The translations under genes were made by a program, and so were the position numbers. Of a DNA stretch of 48,129 nt, positions 8,096 through 15,185 are shown piece after piece. Every line of letters starts with the position of its first letter. Within the stretch, counting starts at the first letter, position 1. Origin of the DNA: Ruminococcus sp. (GTDB lineage: Bacteria; Bacillota; Clostridia; Oscillospirales; Acutalibacteraceae); NCBI GenBank assembly GCA_017404145.1, contig JAFRCW010000042.1:1-48129 (forward strand). The letters run 5' to 3'. Under the pieces are notes generated by a model. It was not told the origin of the DNA, made no database searches, and saw only the letters and a program-made list of their open reading frames with translations.

Positions 8096-9017
8096 GTACG
8101 GAATGTTGCTGACTATGATTGCGGCGGTTCTTCTTGTAGCTTTGTGTATGGGCGCGCTGGAACTATCCAAACAAGTTTTACCCGATTATCAGAATACAGT
8201 TGAAGTAATCTCTTTGTCTGAGAATCAGTCCATACTGACCGTTAATAACCGGGAAGCAACCTCATTATATCCTTGGGACATATATGAGAGCGCTAAAGAG
8301 AATTCACAAATTAAACCTGTTGTATCGTATGACTTTGATACCGTATTTCCGGACAAGTATTTTGCGCAGATGATCAGCATTTTCTCTCCTTGGATAATGA
8401 ACGGTTACGATTCGGTTGATTGGCAACAGCATATGGAATATATAAACGACGGTAACAACTTCATATTCTTTATCAAGGACGTCAAGTTTAGCGACGGCAA
8501 TGGTGAGAACTATCTTGTGAATATCGCTCTGACCGAAGAAAGACTTCTCTATTATTCTTGTGATCGAATCACCACAGAAGCAATACAGTCATCAGCGGTG
8601 TCATTTGCCTATAACCGGCTGAACACCAGCTATTCTGTTTTTCGTGAAGTATATAAAGGCGGCAATTATTCGAACGGCTCCGATGATGCTGAGAGTGACG
8701 GAGGCAATACATCAAGTGATTTGTTCAGCGGTGACGATAACTGTCTTATTGTGTTTATCCAAAAGGTGATCGCGTTTGAATACTCCGAAATCGAGTGGAA
8801 AGGTTTAGATCCAGCGCTTGTGGATTCCGACGGTTCCAAGTATTCCAATCAGATGGCGTCTGCGATAAGCGAGTCAAACACAGCGGGAATGATATATCGC
8901 CATAGCGACGATACACCGAACGTCGTAAATGTGGAATTCTCTCAAGGCGATGTTGACCTTGTCCTGTTCTACGATCTTGAAATGTGCAGTATTACAGGTT
9001 TTTCATTAAAAATATGA
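8088..9017 (+). CDS. Anchored extracytoplasmic protein of the cassette, unknown family
   Basis: A 309-residue protein that I do not recognise. It has an N-terminal hydrophobic segment (about residues 4-24) followed by a polar, acidic extracytoplasmic part. There is no lipobox; a cysteine lies within the hydrophobic segment. A low-complexity Gly/Ser/Asp stretch (about 198-218) looks like a linker. The start at 8088 is set by AGGAGGT at 8074-8080. The gene overlaps the kinase by 8 bases, which suggests that it works with the kinase, for example as an accessory sensor subunit. The function is inferred from position only. Confidence 0.75.
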   Translation: MRKYGMLLTMIAAVLLVALCMGALELSKQVLPDYQNTVEVISLSENQSILTVNNREATSLYPWDIYESAKENSQIKPVVSYDFDTVFPDKYFAQMISIFSPWIMNGYDSVDWQQHMEYINDGNNFIFFIKDVKFSDGNGENYLVNIALTEERLLYYSCDRITTEAIQSSAVSFAYNRLNTSYSVFREVYKGGNYSNGSDDAESDGGNTSSDLFSGDDNCLIVFIQKVIAFEYSEIEWKGLDPALVDSDGSKYSNQMASAISESNTAGMIYRHSDDTPNVVNVEFSQGDVDLVLFYDLEMCSITGFSLKI

Positions 9018-9031
9018 GAGAGGAAACTAAA

Positions 9032-9175
9032 ATGAGGGATATACTGAAATCCACTTTCAAAGAAACACCGGAAAGCTTGCGCAATTCGGTGAATAATGCG
9101 ATTATTGAAGTAGTGCAGAACGATTCTGATAAACAAAAGCCACAGGAGAAAAGTGAGGATAACTTACGCCGCTAA
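9032..9175 (+). CDS. Small 47-residue protein, unknown
   Basis: A short ORF with an SD-like AGAGAGG about 9 bases upstream, starting 14 bases after the previous stop and followed by the operon terminator. The N-terminal half (RDILKSTFKETPESLRNSV) can form an amphipathic helix. The C-terminal part is very hydrophilic. It could be a small regulatory partner of the two-component system, or the leftover N-terminus of a longer gene truncated here. Confidence 0.5.
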   Translation: MRDILKSTFKETPESLRNSVNNAIIEVVQNDSDKQKPQEKSEDNLRR

Positions 9176-9211
9176 TAATACAATAATGTGTAATTAGGTT
9201 ATTAATTCATT

Positions 9212-9253
9212 CCGCCGATAGCGCATAAAGCGATATCGGCGGTTTTGCTATTT
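9212..9253 (+). terminator. Terminator of the two-component operon
   Basis: CCGCCGATA (9212-9220) pairs with TATCGGCGG (9234-9242), followed by TTTTGCTATTTT. It ends the plus-strand block that starts with the FemAB-like gene. Confidence 0.85.
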
Positions 9254-9276
9254 TATACGAAAAGAAAAGAACAACT

Positions 9277-9933
9277 TTAGCAGAAAATACCCTTGACAAA
9301 ACTCGTCTCACTGTCACATCGTGTTAAATCTAAGTATTCAGATTTTGCTCCTTCTTCGCTGTCGATAAGTGTCTCTGTATCACTTTCGAGAGCTCTGTCG
9401 ATCGCATCATGGTATTCTTCACTGACGATCTCGTATACCAACTGATAATCATGATTATATCCGACCATATCTTCATCAGAATAGTCTTTACTATAAATGA
9501 TATACATACTGTCAAATTTGTCGCTGCTGTTGATTTCTGAGATTCTGTCATATTCCGATTCCAGACAATATACCTTTGTACCGGTATAATAGCTATCATA
9601 AGCGGAGGAATAGTTCTCGTAGTATTGCTTTAGAAGAGTCGGAACATCAGCGGTTTTATCATAGGAAAAGGCGCTGCCTTCGCTCTCTGCAAGCAGGATC
9701 GGTACATCCGCAGCGGTCAGCCTGCCGTCGTAGGTCTCATTTTGGATAATCGCCTCTCCTTTGAGCTGAATTCGTTTATAAAGGTTATCCCGAAACAGAA
9801 CCTCTGTTTTATCATCGTTCAGAAAAACAGCGCGGTTATTCTTCAGATCGTCAAGCTGAATACAGGAGCAAAGGATGGTCGATACCATCACAGCTAAAAC
9901 AAAAACGGAAATGATTTGTATCACTTTTTTCAT
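9277..9933 (-). CDS. Predicted lipoprotein, unknown function
   Basis: A 218-residue protein with a type II signal peptide; the lipobox is LCSC with the lipidated cysteine at about residue 24. The mature part is acidic and rich in Tyr and Asp, and I do not recognise a family. It starts 14 bases after the permease stop with the SD GGGAGGG, so it is the last gene of the GntR-ABC operon. It may be the substrate-contacting or accessory lipoprotein of that transporter, although YtrA-type exporters do not always have one. Confidence 0.75.
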   Translation of the reverse strand: MKKVIQIISVFVLAVMVSTILCSCIQLDDLKNNRAVFLNDDKTEVLFRDNLYKRIQLKGEAIIQNETYDGRLTAADVPILLAESEGSAFSYDKTADVPTLLKQYYENYSSAYDSYYTGTKVYCLESEYDRISEINSSDKFDSMYIIYSKDYSDEDMVGYNHDYQLVYEIVSEEYHDAIDRALESDTETLIDSEEGAKSEYLDLTRCDSETSFVKGIFC

Positions 9934-9947
9934 AGCTTTTCCCTCCC

Positions 9948-10766
9948 CTATGTCAGATTCAGTTTTTTCTTCATGATCGTCTTGCTGATCAGGAAGAAGA
10001 CAGCAGCCTCAAGAAGCTGCAGAAGCGCGCCGCCCGACAGTATCAGATGACTGAACAAATACCGGTGAGCTTCAGCAAATTCCGCAATCACATCATAGAG
10101 ATTCTGGAACCATTCCGGAGCAATTACGGCGATAATAATTCCGGCGGTACCGATGATTTGTGTAATGGTATACAGTCCGAACAGTACGCCGAACGCCAGC
10201 AGGATCTTCTTTCTCGGCGCGAGCTGACCGACAGACAGGCAGAAATAGAAGATCATCAGCACATTTGATATCCAAAGTACGGCGTAGACGAGGATCTCCA
10301 GCATATAAAGAATCATCTGGAAACCGATCTTGTCAAAACCTTTGCCGAGCAGATATCCCGCCGCCTTGAACAGCTCGATATTTACCTCTCCGAAGGTTGC
10401 AATACAGATCGCGACGAAGATCGTGAGAACCGTTCCTGCGGCAAAGATCAAAGATACCGACAGCTTCGCAAATATATGCTGTGAGGGCGTTACCGGCAAG
10501 GTGTGGCTCAGATAGCCCTCAGAGGAGTATAACCCCTGATAGAAGCGTACGACGGATAGGATCACCGTCATCACCATACAGACGATACAGGCAATCACAA
10601 GCAGTACGATGGATGAAGTGAATATCCAGCTGTACGCAGAGGAATCCCGCACTTCAAACAGTTGAATTAAACGGTTGATCAGCGCGATCCCGAGAATGAT
10701 CATCTGCACAGGAAACAGCAGACGAAAGAAGGATTTAAAGTCATATTTAACCAGTTTCTTTACCAT
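9948..10766 (-). CDS. ABC transporter permease
   Basis: A 272-residue integral membrane protein with about six hydrophobic segments (near residues 18-35, 45-68, 100-125, 150-172, 178-205, 235-265) and a basic C-terminus (KTIMKKKLNLT). It is the membrane partner of the ATPase directly upstream, whose stop codon overlaps this start. No periplasmic binding protein of the classical type is nearby, so export or sensing of a membrane-active compound, as in YtrBCD-type systems, is more likely than uptake. Confidence 0.85.
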   Translation of the reverse strand: MVKKLVKYDFKSFFRLLFPVQMIILGIALINRLIQLFEVRDSSAYSWIFTSSIVLLVIACIVCMVMTVILSVVRFYQGLYSSEGYLSHTLPVTPSQHIFAKLSVSLIFAAGTVLTIFVAICIATFGEVNIELFKAAGYLLGKGFDKIGFQMILYMLEILVYAVLWISNVLMIFYFCLSVGQLAPRKKILLAFGVLFGLYTITQIIGTAGIIIAVIAPEWFQNLYDVIAEFAEAHRYLFSHLILSGGALLQLLEAAVFFLISKTIMKKKLNLT

Positions 10767-11458
10767 TTGAACACCTCCCTGAACAGCTCGTCAACGCTCA
10801 TATGATGCTCTTCTCTGATCTCGTCAACGGTGTTATGCAGTACGATCCTGCCATCCTTGATAAAGATGACGTCATCCAGAACATCCTCGATATCGGAGAT
10901 CAGATGGGTCGAGATCAGCACCGACGCCTGCGGGTTATAGTTGTTGATGATCGTTGTGATAATATAGTCCCTTGTCGCGGGATCGACTCCCGCGATCGGC
11001 TCGTCCAGTACATATAACAGCGCGTTCCTGGACATCACCAGAATCAGCGACATCTTCTCTTTATTGCCCTTTGAGAGTGTTTTGAGTTTCGCCTTTTTAT
11101 CGATCCCCAGTCTCCCCAGCATTTCATAGGCAAGCTCAGTCCGGAAATCCTCATAAAACTCAGAGAACATCGATACAATCTGTTCTACCGTCATCCAGTG
11201 ATACAGATAGTTGACGTCGGGCAGATAGCTTACCAGCTTTTTTGTTTCGACCGAGGGAGTCATTCCGTTAATCATCACTCCACCGGACGTAGGCGTCAGC
11301 AAGCCGTTGATAATTTTGATCAGCGTGGTCTTCCCTGCCCCGTTCGGTCCGAGCAGTCCGATGATTTTTCCGTTTTCTACCGAAAGAGAAATATGATCCA
11401 GCGCGACCTTTTTGCCGTAATTTTTGCATAGACCGTCACATCTTAGTAATTCACTCAT
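10760..11458 (-). CDS. ABC transporter ATP-binding protein
   Basis: A 232-residue ATPase with Walker A GPNGAGKTT, a signature-like LSKGNKEKMS, Walker B LYVLDEP and the switch histidine in STHLI. The start is at MSELLRCDG, preceded by GAGGAGG; the longer frame to 11491 lies inside the regulator gene. It overlaps the GntR gene by 8 bases and the permease by 7, which shows a tightly coupled operon. The family is close to YtrB-like ATPases, usually paired with short GntR regulators. Confidence 0.93.
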   Translation of the reverse strand: MSELLRCDGLCKNYGKKVALDHISLSVENGKIIGLLGPNGAGKTTLIKIINGLLTPTSGGVMINGMTPSVETKKLVSYLPDVNYLYHWMTVEQIVSMFSEFYEDFRTELAYEMLGRLGIDKKAKLKTLSKGNKEKMSLILVMSRNALLYVLDEPIAGVDPATRDYIITTIINNYNPQASVLISTHLISDIEDVLDDVIFIKDGRIVLHNTVDEIREEHHMSVDELFREVFKW

Positions 11459-11813
11459 TTGAAACCTCCTCAATTTGCCGCAGGACTTCATCCTTTGTCA
11501 TTCCGAGCGATCGCATATCGTTCAGATATGACGCGGTCTTGGACCGAATAAGCTCTGACAGTACTTCTCTCGCAACCTCTGTGTTTTCAGAAACGTACCA
11601 GCCCGAGCCGCGGATCGAGTAGATAACGCCCTTCTGCTCCAATTGTTCAAAGGATTTCTGTACGGTGTTAGGCGTTACGCCCGCGTCAACGGCAAGGTCT
11701 CTGACCGACATCAGTCTTTCTCCGGATGTGAACTGACCTTTCGCGATCATCACGCACAGCTGTTCGCAGATCTGCGGACATAACGGACGCTTTTTATCCA
11801 GCTCCCAATCCAC
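11451..11813 (-). CDS. GntR-family (YtrA-type) transcriptional regulator
   Basis: A short 120-residue GntR protein. The N-terminal winged helix includes SVRDLAVDAGVTPNTVQKSFEQLEQKGV, followed by only a small helical dimerisation tail, as in YtrA regulators. It is first in an operon with an ABC transporter. A near-palindrome overlaps its promoter, so it probably represses its own operon and responds to a ligand, which in the YtrA family is often a cell-wall-active antibiotic. Confidence 0.93.
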   Translation of the reverse strand: MDWELDKKRPLCPQICEQLCVMIAKGQFTSGERLMSVRDLAVDAGVTPNTVQKSFEQLEQKGVIYSIRGSGWYVSENTEVAREVLSELIRSKTASYLNDMRSLGMTKDEVLRQIEEVSNE

Positions 11814-11834
11814 ACTTTCGCCTCCTTATTGTAT

Positions 11835-11875
11835 TATTGTATTAATACAGTAACACAATTTTATTGAAATGTCAA
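11835..11875 (-). promoter_or_regulatory. Promoter and operator of the GntR-ABC operon
   Basis: On the minus strand TTGACA (11875-11870) and TACTGT (11852-11847) are 17 bases apart. The -10 lies inside an 18-bp near-palindrome, TATTGTATT/AATACAGTA at 11835-11852, with one mismatch. This is the expected form and place of a YtrA/GntR operator. Confidence 0.75.
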
Positions 11876-11921
11876 TATTTATTTCCAATAACATTATTCA
11901 ATATTTCGATAATTTGTTTTC

Positions 11922-11942
11922 GGAACGATGTGGCATCGTTCC
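11922..11942. repeat. Short palindrome, 9-bp arms
   Basis: GGAACGATG and CATCGTTCC flank a 3-base loop. There is no T-run, so it is not a clear terminator. It lies between the GntR promoter and the terminator of the CofE-like gene and may be a dispersed palindromic repeat. Confidence 0.5.
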
Positions 11943-11956
11943 CTACGATACTACAG

Positions 11957-11987
11957 AAAAAAGCTCTCTTCCGAAAAAGAAGAGAGC
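11957..11987 (-). terminator. Terminator of CofE-like gene
   Basis: Read on the minus strand, GCTCTCTT and AAGAGAGC form the stem, followed by TTTTTTCTG. It lies 18 bases after the stop codon of the CofE-like gene. Confidence 0.85.
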
Positions 11988-12005
11988 CTAGAAAGAATAT
12001 GATGA

Positions 12006-13205
12006 TTATTCGTTGGTATAATTATCGAAATAGCCCTGCACCAGTACGACGGGAGTGCCTTTATCGCCGGAGCCGGAGGTAAGATCGCACAAGGAGCCGA
12101 TCAGATCGGTCAGCTGTCTGGGAGTGGTACCCTGAGAAGCCATATTGCCGACCAGATCGGATTCTTTACTCTTGATGCTTTCTGAGATCGCAGCCTTTAA
12201 AGCGTCGCCGGAGAGATCCTTGAAGTCGTTATCCGCTAAGTATTTGAGCTTGAGCTCGTTCGGCGTGCCGACGAGACCTGCGGTATGTGCGGGAGAAACG
12301 ACCGGATCGGCAAGCTCCCATATCTTGCCGCGCGGGTCCTTGAACGCGCCGTCGCCGTATACCATCACTTCCACCTTTTTGCCGGTATGATGATAGATCC
12401 TGTTCTGAATATCATCTACCAGAGGCTCGGCGTTATGCGGGAAGAGCTTGACAGTATTTTCTGTCGATTTATTGGAACCTAAAAGACCGTAGTTTTCGTT
12501 ATATCCGGAGCCGTCGACCGGAGCGTTCATCACATCGTCAAGACCTAATACGATTCTTGCGCCCGCCGCTTTCAGAATTCTCTTGGTACGCGCTCTGGTG
12601 TGGATATCACAGGTGAGAACGGTATCGGTGTATTTTAAGATCTCTTTCGCGTGATTGGCGAAGATGATTTCCACCTGCGCGCCGCATTCTTCGATCAGAT
12701 TCTGATAATACTCCACATAGTCCACGCCGGTGAACTCATGCTTGTTCACGCCGAACAGCTCTCTGTATTTTTCTAATGTCAGCACATCGCTGTAGGGATT
12801 GATGCCCGCGTTGTCGATCTTGTCGATAGATACCAGCTCGTTACCGACTTCGTCGGACGGATAACTGAGCATTAAGACGATCTTCTTGACGCCCATCGCG
12901 ATACCGCGCAGACAGATCGCAAAGCGGTTTCTCGACAGGATCGGGAAGATCACGCCGAGGGTCTCTCCCCCGGTTTTTGCGTAAATATCGTCAGCAATAT
13001 TCTGAACTGAGGCGTAGTTGCCTTGAGCGCGCGCTACAACGGACTCTGTGACCGCGATAACGTCTTTATCTCTGAGAGAGAAGCCCTCGCTTTTAGAAGC
13101 AGCGAGAACGCTTTCTGTAACGATCTGAGCAAGGTTATCTCCTTCTCTGATGATCGGGCAGCGGATGCCGCGTGAAACAGTGCCTACTAATCTTTCGTTG
13201 CTCAT
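12006..13205 (-). CDS. Coenzyme F420-0:glutamate ligase (CofE)-like protein
   Basis: A 399-residue protein with the CofE/F420_ligase fold (Pfam PF01996): IIREGDNLAQIV and DKDVIAVTESVVARAQG near the N-terminus, NRFAICLRGIAMG at about residue 90, and MVYGDGAFKDPRGKIWELADP at about 280. It is longer than archaeal CofE (about 250), with a C-terminal extension. No other F420 gene is visible, and gut Firmicutes generally lack F420, so it may ligate an amino acid to another acceptor. It is a single-gene unit with its own promoter and terminator. Confidence 0.8.
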   Translation of the reverse strand: MSNERLVGTVSRGIRCPIIREGDNLAQIVTESVLAASKSEGFSLRDKDVIAVTESVVARAQGNYASVQNIADDIYAKTGGETLGVIFPILSRNRFAICLRGIAMGVKKIVLMLSYPSDEVGNELVSIDKIDNAGINPYSDVLTLEKYRELFGVNKHEFTGVDYVEYYQNLIEECGAQVEIIFANHAKEILKYTDTVLTCDIHTRARTKRILKAAGARIVLGLDDVMNAPVDGSGYNENYGLLGSNKSTENTVKLFPHNAEPLVDDIQNRIYHHTGKKVEVMVYGDGAFKDPRGKIWELADPVVSPAHTAGLVGTPNELKLKYLADNDFKDLSGDALKAAISESIKSKESDLVGNMASQGTTPRQLTDLIGSLCDLTSGSGDKGTPVVLVQGYFDNYTNE

Positions 13206-13241
13206 AGTTGATATTCCTTTCCAACATAGTATGACTCGTCT

Positions 13242-13269
13242 ATTATATATGATACTTTAGCCGAGTAAA
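13242..13269 (-). promoter_or_regulatory. Promoter of CofE-like gene
   Basis: On the minus strand TTTACT (13269-13264) and TATAAT (13247-13242) are separated by 16 bases, about 37 bases upstream of the start codon. Confidence 0.65.
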
Positions 13270-13324
13270 TCGCAAAATAGAATAATAACGAAATTTTTAT
13301 CAGTCAAAGGATAATAAATTTTAC

Positions 13325-13353
13325 TTGACTCGCAGAAACCGATGTTGTATAAT
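13325..13353 (+). promoter_or_regulatory. Promoter of tRNA-Leu
   Basis: TTGACT at 13325-13330 and TATAAT at 13348-13353 are 17 bases apart, 13 bases before the tRNA. This is a strong stable-RNA-type promoter. Confidence 0.85.
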
Positions 13354-13366
13354 AACAAAGCAATAA

Positions 13367-13450
13367 GCCGGTGTGTCGGAACTGGCAGACGAGACAGACT
13401 CAAAATCTGTTGTCTTCACGGGCGTGTGGGTTCGAGTCCCACCACCGGCA
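13367..13450 (+). tRNA. tRNA-Leu (anticodon CAA)
   Basis: An 84-base tRNA with acceptor GCCGGTG/CACCGGC and discriminator A. The anticodon stem is ACAGA/TCTGT with loop CTCAAAA, giving anticodon CAA, which reads UUG. There is a long variable arm as in class II leucine tRNAs, and a T-arm GTGGG/CCCAC with loop TTCGAGT. CCA is not encoded. A promoter precedes it and a terminator follows. Confidence 0.95.
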
Positions 13451-13454
13451 TAAA
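13436..13454 (+). repeat. Direct repeat copy 1 (tRNA-Leu 3' end)
   Basis: GTCCCACCACCGGCATAAA, formed by the last 15 bases of the tRNA plus TAAA. An identical 19-bp copy is at 13623-13641. tRNA 3' ends are the usual target of integrases, so these could be old attachment sites. Confidence 0.7.
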
Positions 13455-13456
13455 AG

Positions 13457-13485
13457 CGTCGATACCTTTTGGTATCGGCGTTTTT
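13457..13485 (+). terminator. Terminator of tRNA-Leu
   Basis: CGTCGATACC pairs with GGTATCGGCG (one G-T pair) around a TTTT loop, followed by five T, 6 bases after the tRNA. Confidence 0.85.
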
Positions 13486-13500
13486 ATATACGTTAATGAT

Positions 13501-13622
13501 GTGGGACTCGAACCCTGTGAGGGTAGAACCGTATAGAAAACAGTCCTGCGAACTGTTTTCAGGTTCGATGCCCGATGGAGCTATTGCTCCGAGGGTGGAA
13601 AGATTCATATAATGAATCTTTC
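13501..13622. repeat. Palindrome-rich, tRNA-derived segment
   Basis: It starts with an exact inverted 15-base copy of the tRNA-Leu T-arm (13501-13515, matching 13428-13442). It then holds the hairpins GAAAACAGT/ACTGTTTTC (13536-13560), GGAGC/GCTCC (13577-13590) and GAAAGATTCAT/ATGAATCTTTC (13598-13622). TCGAACC (13508-13514) can pair with GGTTCGA (13562-13568), and GTGGGAC (13501-13507) with GTCCCAC (13623-13629). I see no protein-coding signal; a frame across it on the minus strand is only a translation of the tRNA region. Confidence 0.65.
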
Positions 13623-13641
13623 GTCCCACCACCGGCATAAA
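13623..13641 (+). repeat. Direct repeat copy 2 (tRNA-Leu 3' end)
   Basis: A 19-bp exact copy of 13436-13454. Only the 3' end of the tRNA is repeated, with no upstream tRNA body, which fits an attachment-site remnant. Confidence 0.7.
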
Positions 13642-13674
13642 GTCATCACGCGTTACGTGATGGCTTATTTTTTA
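13642..13674 (+). terminator. Terminator after tRNA-derived segment
   Basis: GTCATCACG and CGTGATGGC pair around CGTTA (one T-G pair) and are followed by TTATTTTTTAT. Confidence 0.7.
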
Positions 13675-13700
13675 TGTTGTATTTTAACCTTAATTCTGTA

Positions 13701-13729
13701 TTGATTTCATATCAAAACTCATTTATAAT
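13701..13729 (+). promoter_or_regulatory. Promoter of dockerin-protein gene
   Basis: TTGATT at 13701-13706 and TATAAT at 13724-13729 are 17 bases apart, 37 bases before the start codon. Confidence 0.75.
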
Positions 13730-13766
13730 ATGCTTATCGACAGATTTCGACGGGAGGTGACACGCT

Positions 13767-15137
13767 ATGAGAAACGCGAAAGTGATTTTATCCTTGGTTC
13801 TCTGTACGGCTGTCATCTTCTGCGGTATGATATCCGCTTTTGCATATCAATACACTTCCTACTCTTTTTCGCCTGACGGGAGCAAGGTCTTTTGTGATGA
13901 CAGCGGCGCATATATCGCCTCGGCGAACAGCAATCAGCTGTATATCGAAAAGACGGCGCCGCAGTCCTTCTCCCGCACGCTCACTCTCCCCTATACGATA
14001 TCGGATTATCAAATTTCTTTGAATCAGGCGACCGCAGTGTGTATAGACGAGCTGAACCATCAAACAGTGATCTTCTTCTATGATATTGACAGCGATATTC
14101 TCGACAGTTTTTCTATCGCTTCTTATATCAACCGCACAAATATGGGATACGCTGCTAACAGCAGCGGCGTCTATCTATGCGACAGCAACTCACCGAATAT
14201 CGTCAACCGCTATTCCTATACGGGAAAACGTGAGTATTTCTATGAATTTCCCACTTCTGTCAGCTGTATCACACAGGATTACAGCGGAAATATCTATGTT
14301 GTTTCCGGAAACTGCCTCTATCGCTTGGACTCCGCCTCGCTGGTTTCATTCTCAGGCGATACTGTTGACCAAAATGTCCGATTTCTTTCCGGTGATATGC
14401 TGATCGATTTGTCGGGATGGATACTGTCTATTTCTTCCGGGACTGCTTTACGACTGTTTCGGGTGGAGGACGCCGGATGCTTCGGTGCGGTGATCGGTGA
14501 CCGCTGTTATCTTGCCGCGGGAAATACGGTATACCGATATGATTTAAGCGGCAATCGGACCGGTTTTTGTGAGTTGAACGCTTCTGTCATTTCACTATGT
14601 TCCGTTTCCGACAGTATTCCGGCGTTTACTGCGGAGAACGGAATCAGAATGAACGATCTTTCTGACAGCGATTTCACAGCGATCCTAACAGCTGGTGACA
14701 ACAATGGTTCGTTAAATGACAGGGCGGAAAATACCGCCGGCGGGATCACTTCCGATGTGTATCGGATCGACTATGAGCATATGATGATCTATGATATTTC
14801 TCCGAAAACTACAACATCAGCCTTCAAGAGCAATATCAACTATGGCGGTTACGGTCTGACGCTGTATCAGGACACCGCAATCCGTAAAAGCGGCAATCTC
14901 GCTACTGCGATGACTGCGGAATTCTACTCGCAGGATTTCTTGCGGTTTGAGCTTTGTATCAACGGAGATATCACCGGAGAAGGAAACGTCAATACAAAGG
15001 ACAGAAACGCGCTGATGGATTATCTGCTCGGCAGCTGGAGCCTTTCCGGCGCATATCTCTATTCGGCGGATCTCAACTTTGACGGAACGATCGATCTCCT
15101 TGATTTGGTTCTGCTCTGTCAGATGAACGAAACATAA
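13767..15137 (+). CDS. Secreted dockerin protein with beta-propeller-like region
   Basis: A 456-residue secreted protein. The signal peptide is at about residues 1-26 (ending SAFAYQY). The body (about 30-385) is rich in short Ser/Tyr/Asp beta-strand repeats of the DDSGAYIAS and DYSGNIYVVSGNCLYRLD type, suggestive of a propeller. The last 60 residues are a type I dockerin with two calcium-loop segments, GDITGEGNVNTKDRNAL and DLNFDGTIDLLDLVLL. A dockerin should plug the protein into a cohesin-bearing scaffold on the cell surface. No catalytic motif is seen, so the propeller may bind a ligand. The SD GGGAGGTGA is 8 bases upstream. Confidence 0.85.
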   Translation: MRNAKVILSLVLCTAVIFCGMISAFAYQYTSYSFSPDGSKVFCDDSGAYIASANSNQLYIEKTAPQSFSRTLTLPYTISDYQISLNQATAVCIDELNHQTVIFFYDIDSDILDSFSIASYINRTNMGYAANSSGVYLCDSNSPNIVNRYSYTGKREYFYEFPTSVSCITQDYSGNIYVVSGNCLYRLDSASLVSFSGDTVDQNVRFLSGDMLIDLSGWILSISSGTALRLFRVEDAGCFGAVIGDRCYLAAGNTVYRYDLSGNRTGFCELNASVISLCSVSDSIPAFTAENGIRMNDLSDSDFTAILTAGDNNGSLNDRAENTAGGITSDVYRIDYEHMMIYDISPKTTTSAFKSNINYGGYGLTLYQDTAIRKSGNLATAMTAEFYSQDFLRFELCINGDITGEGNVNTKDRNALMDYLLGSWSLSGAYLYSADLNFDGTIDLLDLVLLCQMNET

Positions 15138-15140
15138 GAC

Positions 15141-15176
15141 AACTCCCTGACAAAACGCCAGGGAGTTCGTTTATTC
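15141..15176. terminator. Bidirectional terminator
   Basis: AACTCCCTG (15141-15149) and CAGGGAGTT (15159-15167), followed by CGTTTATT on the plus strand. It lies between the convergent dockerin gene and the minus-strand membrane protein gene. Confidence 0.7.
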
Positions 15177-15185
15177 TATCATAAA

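Larger units (their letters stand above)
1..9253. mobile_element. Integrative/mobilizable element, left end outside window
   Basis: A large serine recombinase, a DUF3847 protein and a MobA/MobL relaxase lie together, which is the usual core of Firmicute mobilizable elements. The genes from 4121 to 9175 run in the same direction and end at a strong terminator, after which the chromosome-like ABC operon is convergent. I infer that they are cargo. The left boundary is outside the window. The right boundary is not marked by any repeat I can see, so 9253 is only the last plausible limit. The mobile nature of 1-3927 is well supported; that of 4121-9253 is inferred. Confidence 0.55.

Noticed and set aside
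13457..13622. A second complete tRNA gene after tRNA-Leu
   Set aside because: Only T-arm-like pieces are present; no acceptor, D-arm and anticodon arm can be assembled on either strand.
13321..13638. A 105-codon minus-strand ORF across the tRNA-Leu gene and the palindromic segment
   Set aside because: Its GGGTRTHT-like wording is the well-known translation of tRNA sequence; it overlaps a promoter, a tRNA and terminators and has no SD.
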